10,163 nt of DNA from an uncultured Spirochaetia bacterium (GTDB lineage: Bacteria; Spirochaetota; CALGPD01), in contig CALGPD010000261.1 in assembly GCA_937960625.1 (NCBI GenBank), positions 1 through 10,163 of the forward strand, written 5' to 3'. This document shows positions 6,165 to 10,163 of the stretch, piece by piece. The notes beneath the pieces are model-generated. The model did not search any database. It saw only the letters and a list, made by a program, of their open reading frames with translations, and was not told where the DNA came from. The first letter of the stretch is position 1, and each line of letters starts with the position of its first letter. Made by a program: the position numbers and the translations under genes.

Positions 6165-6172
6165 TTAATTTA
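6165..6172. repeat. Right 8-bp direct repeat (target-site duplication)
   Basis: TTAATTTA, identical to 5433-5440, placed immediately outside the right terminal inverted repeat. Confidence 0.6.
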
Positions 6173-6193
6173 TATATCTTTTTATATCCGGGC

Positions 6194-6221
6194 TTGACTA
6201 TAACGTATAATTCCATATAAG
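6194..6221 (+). promoter_or_regulatory. Sigma70-type promoter for the J-domain/HEAT gene
   Basis: TTGACT (6194-6199), a 16-base spacer and TATAAG (6216-6221), each five of six to consensus. Start of transcription is expected near 6228, about 30 bases before the ATG at 6258. It probably drives the two-gene unit 6258-8379. It lies 21 bases outside the mobile element's right duplication. Confidence 0.6.
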
Positions 6222-6257
6222 TTTATATCAGAATATTTTTAAATTACGGGAGGGGGA

Positions 6258-7229
6258 ATGAAAGACTATTACCTTATTCTTGAAGTCCACCCAAAAGCAA
6301 GCAAAGAAATAATACAGCAAGCTTATAGAACTCTTGCAAAAATATATCACCCTGACAATAAAACCGGGAATGAACAGAAAATGCAGGATATTAACGAAGC
6401 TTATGAAATTTTACTCGATGATATAAAACGCGCTGAATATGATTATGAACACCCCGGACTTTATAGTGAAAATAAAAATCAGGCTTTTGTTATGGATTTG
6501 GAGCTTCAGGAAAAAGAACGTGAAATCAAACTAAAGCAGGCAGAATTAAAACGTAGAGAACGAGAAGTTAAAATCCGCGAGCAGGCATATGAAGAACGGG
6601 TTAAAAAGAACGAAAAAATATCTAAAATCAAACGGAAACTTGAAACACAGGATAAAATCGCGGAATTAAATGACCCTGAGGTGCCTGAAAATAAAAAATA
6701 TCAATATCTTAAAGATTTAATACGCCAGGGTAAAAGCGTTGTTCAGCCTTTAAAACAGGCCTTTCCCGCAGCAACAGCGAGAACGCGTTTTTATATAATC
6801 CAGGCTTTGGCGGAAATCGGGGATGATTCAGCATCGTTTTATATTCAGGCATTGGATGACCCTGATGAATTTGTCCGCGCGGAGGCTCTTCATACTTTAG
6901 GCGTTTTAAAGGAAAAAAAAGCCGGAGAAGTTATAACGTTTTTACTCGATGATGATAGCGGTATAGTTAGGAAAGAAGCTTGTTTTGCTTTAGGGCAGAC
7001 AGGGTATACTCCTGCTGCTGATAAACTTTTAAAAATAGCTAAAAAAAAGAAAGAGAAAATGGAAGTGCGCATTTCCGCGGTTCAGGCGCTCGCGCTTTGC
7101 GGAAATACTGAAACATCAGAAACCCTGCAAAAACTCGCTATTGATAAAAACGAGAATTTAAAAAGGGCAGCGGAAAAGTCGTTGTTTTTATTAAACCAGA
7201 AATCTTATTTTATTAACAAAGGTGTTTAA
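6258..7229 (+). CDS. J-domain protein with coiled coil and HEAT repeats
   Basis: A 323-residue three-part protein. Residues 1-65 are a J domain (DYYLILEV... IYHPDN), with HPD at 31-33 and the helix-IV-type ending KRAEYDYEHPG, which predicts stimulation of a DnaK-type Hsp70. Residues about 80-136 are a highly charged Glu/Lys/Arg heptad-rich stretch, a clear coiled coil. Residues about 140-312 are alpha-helical repeats of about 31-33 residues of the HEAT (PBS-lyase-like) type, for example DPDEFVRAEALHTLGVL (201-217), DSGIVRKEACFALGQTG (233-249) and MEVRISAVQALALCG (268-282). HEAT arrays bind proteins, so I infer a co-chaperone that presents a bound partner to Hsp70. It is cytoplasmic, with no signal peptide. 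It lacks the DnaJ zinc-finger and C-terminal domains. Start: ATG with GGAGG at 6249-6253. The SfsA-type gene follows within about 20 bases, indicating an operon. Confidence 0.9.
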   Translation: MKDYYLILEVHPKASKEIIQQAYRTLAKIYHPDNKTGNEQKMQDINEAYEILLDDIKRAEYDYEHPGLYSENKNQAFVMDLELQEKEREIKLKQAELKRREREVKIREQAYEERVKKNEKISKIKRKLETQDKIAELNDPEVPENKKYQYLKDLIRQGKSVVQPLKQAFPAATARTRFYIIQALAEIGDDSASFYIQALDDPDEFVRAEALHTLGVLKEKKAGEVITFLLDDDSGIVRKEACFALGQTGYTPAADKLLKIAKKKKEKMEVRISAVQALALCGNTETSETLQKLAIDKNENLKRAAEKSLFLLNQKSYFINKGV

Positions 7230-7240
7230 CCGCTTACTAT

Positions 7241-7244
7241 AGGA
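7241..7244 (+). promoter_or_regulatory. Ribosome binding site placing a non-AUG start of the SfsA-type gene
   Basis: AGGA is followed by TATT, ATC (7249) and ATC (7252). No ATG, GTG or TTG occurs in frame between the stop at 7240-7242 and the GTG at 7345. The site has optimal spacing only for an ATC codon at 7252 (or 7249). Confidence 0.45.
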
Positions 7245-7251
7245 TATTATC

Positions 7252-8379
7252 ATCGAAAATTTTTCACTTTACACTGATATAATAAAAGCAAAGTTAATTA
7301 AACGGGAGAATAGGTTTATTGCAGCTGTTGAACTTGACCGAGTAGTGCATAAAGTTCACGTTCCCAGCACGGGAAAAATGGCTGAATTATTTGTTCCCGG
7401 AGTAACTGTTTATCTCTCACCTGCTAAAAATATAACGAGAAAAACCAGATATACATTGGTTGCTCTGGAGAGAAAGGGAAAACCGCGTTTTGTTGACAGT
7501 ATTACTGCTAATAAGGTTTTCGCAAAACTTTTTTCCGTTATGCCTGATTTTAAGAAATGGAAAATACAGGCGTCCGAATATACTTACGGGCATTCACGGT
7601 TTGATTTTTTACTGCAAAGTAAAAATTCAAAAGCATTGGTGGAGGTTAAAACGTGCACTTTGATTGAAAACTCGTTGGCTGCATTCCCTGATGCTGTTTC
7701 TACCAGAGCTGTAAAACACATTCAGGGTTTAGTTAAAGCTAAAGAAAACGGGTATGATGTTTTTATCGTTTTTCTAATCTCAGATAATGCTAAATATTTT
7801 ATTCCTGATTATTATACTGATCCGGATTTTCACAAAGCTTTTATGAACGCTTATGAAAAAATCAATATTTTTGCTTATTCTTATGAAATTGATGAGAGTT
7901 TAAATATTCCATTAAAAGTAGGGCTGGTAGATATCCCTTATGAGAAATTAAAAAGCTTAAATCTAAATACAGGGAGTTATATTATATGTTATCATCAAGA
8001 AAACGGGCAAAAAATTAAAATCGGCAAAAATAGAGAATACTATTTTGAGGCAGGTTATTACTTATACGTTGGCAGTGCCTTGAATTCGTTGTCAGCCCGA
8101 ACTTCAAGGCATAAAAAAAAGGTAAAAAATAAGAAATGGCACGTAGATTATTTACACCCGCCTATGAAATACATTAAAACGTATAATTTTAACGCGCTTG
8201 ATATTGAATGTGAAATATCTAAAAAGCTTGAGGAATTTGCAGAAGTTATTCACGGATTTGGAGCGAGCGACTGCCGCTGCGCCGGGCACTTGTTTTATCT
8301 TGAAGAAAATCCAGATAATTGTGATAGGTTTATTGATTTTTTATTTACAACGCGTTTTCGCTCGGATTATTTTGATTGA
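7252..8379 (+). CDS. sfsA: SfsA nuclease fused to a GIY-YIG-like DUF123 (Uri) domain
   Basis: A 375-residue product if started at the ATC at 7252. Residues 1 to about 220 match SfsA, first named for sugar-fermentation stimulation and now classed as a DNA/RNA nuclease. An OB-like N-terminus (KAKLIKRENRFIA...VPSTGKM) precedes a PD-(D/E)XK-type core with RFDFLL (Asp118) and LVEVKTCTL (Glu131, Lys133), then FPDAVSTRAVKH. Residues about 222-370 match DUF123: GSYIICY, EAGYYLYVGSA, RTSRHKKK, WHVDYL, ECE, GFGASDCRCAGHLF. This is a GIY-YIG-like fold with its usual Cys/His signature. The next in-frame start, GTG 7345, would delete about 31 conserved SfsA residues, so I prefer a rare ATC start behind AGGA; E2-N3-F4 then aligns with E. 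coli MEF. It lies in an operon with the J-domain/HEAT gene. Both domains look intact. Confidence 0.9.
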   Translation: MENFSLYTDIIKAKLIKRENRFIAAVELDRVVHKVHVPSTGKMAELFVPGVTVYLSPAKNITRKTRYTLVALERKGKPRFVDSITANKVFAKLFSVMPDFKKWKIQASEYTYGHSRFDFLLQSKNSKALVEVKTCTLIENSLAAFPDAVSTRAVKHIQGLVKAKENGYDVFIVFLISDNAKYFIPDYYTDPDFHKAFMNAYEKINIFAYSYEIDESLNIPLKVGLVDIPYEKLKSLNLNTGSYIICYHQENGQKIKIGKNREYYFEAGYYLYVGSALNSLSARTSRHKKKVKNKKWHVDYLHPPMKYIKTYNFNALDIECEISKKLEEFAEVIHGFGASDCRCAGHLFYLEENPDNCDRFIDFLFTTRFRSDYFD

Positions 8380-8382
8380 TAG

Positions 8383-8445
8383 TAGCGGAAATCTGCTCCC
8401 TATTCTAAAAACTTTAAAACAGGGAGGGTCCGCTATTTTATTATT
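8383..8445 (+). terminator. Probable intrinsic terminator of the SfsA-fusion operon
   Basis: Starts four bases after the stop codon. The outer stem is TAGCGG (8383-8388) with CCGCTA (8430-8435), and the inner stem is CTCCCT (8396-8401) with AGGGAG (8421-8426). A 7-by-3 internal loop separates them, with a 19-base apical loop, followed by TTTTATTATT. The internal loop makes it atypical, so a structured RNA or element-end role is not excluded. Confidence 0.5.
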
Positions 8446-8778
8446 CGGAGGATTTCTTTATTCAAAGAAAATTGTTATCGTATATATTATATCAAATTCT
8501 GTGCCAAGTTTATTATGGTGTTTTGTTCGCTAAATGGCTAATAATAAGGGTTTATATGGGTTATTTTGGAAAATACCCAAGGTTTAATAAAATGTGTGGC
8601 AAATTTAATACAAAAGGGTTGTGGCATTTTTGCAACAATTATAATTTTGCTGCAAAATTATACCGGTTTTCAACGGCTAATAATGAAATAATTTAAAGAA
8701 TTAATAAATATTTATTGTATTAGAACATGCAATTGCCTTTTCTATATTTTCGTGTTTTTTTTGAAAATTTTTTCAAAC
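8446..8778. other. Gene-free region with several inverted repeats
   Basis: I see no convincing gene. The open frames here (one overlapping the fusion gene, one starting with TTG at 8472) lack ribosome binding sites. Structures seen: an imperfect hairpin at 8557-8579 (TGGGTTATTTT with AAAATACCCA, one bulge) and a perfect inverted repeat at 8640-8662. No tRNA-like cloverleaf was recognised. Confidence 0.5.
8640..8662. repeat. Perfect inverted repeat, 10-bp arms
   Basis: TATAATTTTG (8640-8649), a CTG spacer, and CAAAATTATA (8653-8662). No T-tract follows, so it is not an obvious terminator. The purpose is unknown. Confidence 0.5.
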
Positions 8779-8809
8779 AAAAAAAACGGCAGCAATGTGT
8801 ATTGCTGCC
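8779..8809 (-). terminator. Rho-independent terminator of the M16 peptidase gene
   Basis: GGCAGCAAT (8788-8796), loop GTGT, ATTGCTGCC (8801-8809): a perfect nine-pair stem. On the minus strand it is followed by G and eight T (complement of 8779-8787). It lies 23 bases past the stop of the peptidase gene, in the right orientation. Confidence 0.9.
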
Positions 8810-8832
8810 TCTAATAATAAATTCTACTTGTT

Positions 8833-10155
8833 TTAATTTTTAATAAGGTATCCCACATTTCTATTCGTTTTTATAAAGTATTTATTAGCAACACGGATGA
8901 GGTCGGCTTTGGTCATGTTTATTATACGTTTTAACCGTGTTTCAAGAAAGTACTTATAATTACCAAGATATGAACCGTCACCAATAGTTTGAGCAACGTC
9001 TTTTATTTTTACTATTGAAGAATAATATATTGAAACGAATTTATTTTTTGCTTTTTCAATATCATATTCCCTAATTTGCCCGCGTTTAAATCTTTCTAAC
9101 TCTTTGTATACTTCTTTTTCTATTATTGGTAAATATTTTTTATTCCTTGCTGCAAAACTTATAGCAAAAGGCGCGCTATGTACCCTAAGGTATTGTCCGC
9201 CGGAAATTCCCAGAGCAAGGCCGGTTTGAAGAACGAGTTTTCTAACCAAACGGCTTGACCTACCTCCGAAAAGTATTAACTCAATTACTTCCATGGCAGA
9301 AGAATCTTTATGCGTTGCTTTTGGCCCGTGAAAATAAATTAGCCCTCTTGGCACTTGAACGTGTTTTTTAAATACAAAACGTTTTTCTTTTGTTTGTATC
9401 GGTTCAGGAGTAAAATCAGGACGGTCGACTTTTTGAGGTTTAATTCCCGCGAAGTATTTTTTTATTAGTTTCATGGTTTTGTTAATATCTATATCACCGG
9501 TTACTATTAAATCTGCGTTGTTTGGAGAATAAAACCTTTTATAATATTGACGCATTATTTCTGGGGTTAGCGCTTCAACCTGTTCTTTTCTTCCAAGAAT
9601 AGGTTTTCCGTAATTGCTTTTTTCATACACTTTTTGAATAAATTGTGTCCAGAAATATCCCATAGGATTATTTTCGCTTCTATTACGTAATTCTTCCAAT
9701 ACAACGAGTTTTTCAGATTTAAATTCTTTTTCATCTATTGTAAGATTAACCATTCTCTCGGCTTCTAACCTTAAACCAAGCTCCAGGGCATTTTTTGGTA
9801 ATACACAATAGTAAGCAGTGCGGTCAAAAGAAGTATTTGCGTTGCTGTACCCGCCGTTTTGTTTTATTAGTTTTGAATATTCGCCGGCTTTAAGGTTTTT
9901 CGTTGTCTTAAACATCATGTGTTCAAGAAAATGACTTAACCCGCGTTCATTATCCTTTTCATCTTTTGAACCAACGTGATAATAAACTTTTACTGTTACT
10001 GCCGGGATTGTCGTAATCCGGGATAAATATATATTTAATCCGTTTGCCAGTTTTTTATGGATAATGTTTAGTTTAACTTTGCTTTTAAAGGCGTTAACTT
10101 GATTTATATTAATCAGTATAAATAGAAATACTGATATTATTATTGCTTTTTTCAT
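8833..10155 (-). CDS. M16 family (pitrilysin/insulinase-type) zinc metallopeptidase, exported
   Basis: A 440-residue product, the usual size of single-chain bacterial M16B peptidases. Residues 1-22 look like a signal peptide with a VNA cleavage site, so it is probably periplasmic. The inverted zinc motif HFLEH gives His75, Glu78 (catalytic) and His79, and the third ligand is Glu155 in VVLEELRNR, spaced 76 residues from the second His as the family requires. The first M16 domain spans about 33-180 and the second about 190-370, with FGGRSSRLVRKLVLQTGLA typical of the second. It degrades peptides or unfolded proteins; the substrate is unknown. M16 enzymes often pair with an inactive partner encoded next to them, but none is in view and the upstream flank leaves the window. 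The start is ATG with AGG at the window edge (complement of 10161-10163). A strong terminator follows. Confidence 0.95.
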   Translation of the reverse strand: MKKAIIISVFLFILININQVNAFKSKVKLNIIHKKLANGLNIYLSRITTIPAVTVKVYYHVGSKDEKDNERGLSHFLEHMMFKTTKNLKAGEYSKLIKQNGGYSNANTSFDRTAYYCVLPKNALELGLRLEAERMVNLTIDEKEFKSEKLVVLEELRNRSENNPMGYFWTQFIQKVYEKSNYGKPILGRKEQVEALTPEIMRQYYKRFYSPNNADLIVTGDIDINKTMKLIKKYFAGIKPQKVDRPDFTPEPIQTKEKRFVFKKHVQVPRGLIYFHGPKATHKDSSAMEVIELILFGGRSSRLVRKLVLQTGLALGISGGQYLRVHSAPFAISFAARNKKYLPIIEKEVYKELERFKRGQIREYDIEKAKNKFVSIYYSSIVKIKDVAQTIGDGSYLGNYKYFLETRLKRIINMTKADLIRVANKYFIKTNRNVGYLIKN

Positions 10156-10163
10156 ATATACCT

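Noticed and set aside
6114..6190. Short plus-strand frame MKICKFIYFSTYKYI starting in the palindrome
   Set aside because: About 25 codons, no ribosome binding site, crosses the right terminal repeat and duplication; it follows simply from the palindrome containing ATG on both strands.
8198..8533. 111-codon open frame overlapping the end of the SfsA fusion
   Set aside because: It lies in another frame of the well-supported DUF123 coding sequence and continues through the terminator hairpin.
2021..8666. Recurring ACCGGT cores in spacers (2021, 3807, 4306, 8662)
   Set aside because: They are more frequent than I would expect, but the flanks differ, another copy lies inside the peptidase gene, and there is no consistent position relative to promoters; too weak for an operator claim.
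8472..8696. 74-codon open frame starting with TTG
   Set aside because: No ribosome binding site, no family resemblance, and it covers two inverted repeats in spacer DNA.
1..10163. CRISPR array, tRNA or rRNA genes
   Set aside because: No regularly spaced identical repeats with spacers, no cloverleaf with a CCA end and no conserved rRNA blocks were seen on either strand.

Overview
The window is AT-rich bacterial chromosome, roughly two-thirds A+T by eye, with long runs of A and T between genes. The cell is a diderm (Gram-negative-type) bacterium. A truncated gene at the left edge ends in an aromatic beta-barrel C-terminus. There is also a lipoprotein with a lipobox and several signal-peptide proteins. 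Shine-Dalgarno sites (AGGAGG type) and sigma70-like promoters are readable. I cannot name the phylum from this sequence alone.

Layout, left to right. Positions 2-610 are the 3' part of a probable outer-membrane beta-barrel protein. Positions 707-1960 encode isocitrate dehydrogenase. Positions 2056-3024 encode a J-domain protein with an unrecognised helical C-terminal domain. Positions 3081-3509 encode a small secreted protein. After a gene-poor gap, a minus-strand Cys-containing lipoprotein (3820-4239) diverges from a two-membrane-segment protein (4349-4960). Positions 4961-5440 hold no convincing gene, but carry two degenerate tracts of 9-bp-period repeats. Positions 5441-6164 look like a small non-autonomous mobile element. 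It has 21-bp terminal inverted repeats (19/21 matching) bordered exactly by an 8-bp direct repeat (TTAATTTA), and it carries two small convergent, slightly overlapping genes of unknown function and a perfect 26-bp palindrome, but no transposase. A readable promoter at 6194-6221 then drives a likely two-gene operon: a J-domain/coiled-coil/HEAT-repeat protein (6258-7229) and a fusion of the SfsA nuclease with a GIY-YIG-like DUF123 (Uri) domain (7252-8379). The conserved N-terminus of SfsA can only be reached from a non-standard start codon. The right end is a minus-strand M16 zinc metalloprotease (8833-10155) with a textbook terminator at 8779-8809.

The genes do not form one pathway. The clearest functional unit is the J-domain/HEAT plus SfsA-DUF123 pair: a probable Hsp70 co-chaperone or scaffold next to a predicted two-nuclease protein. 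The most novel items are the TIR-bounded element with its two unknown genes, the SfsA-DUF123 fusion with its atypical start, and the J-domain proteins with unusual C-terminal parts.
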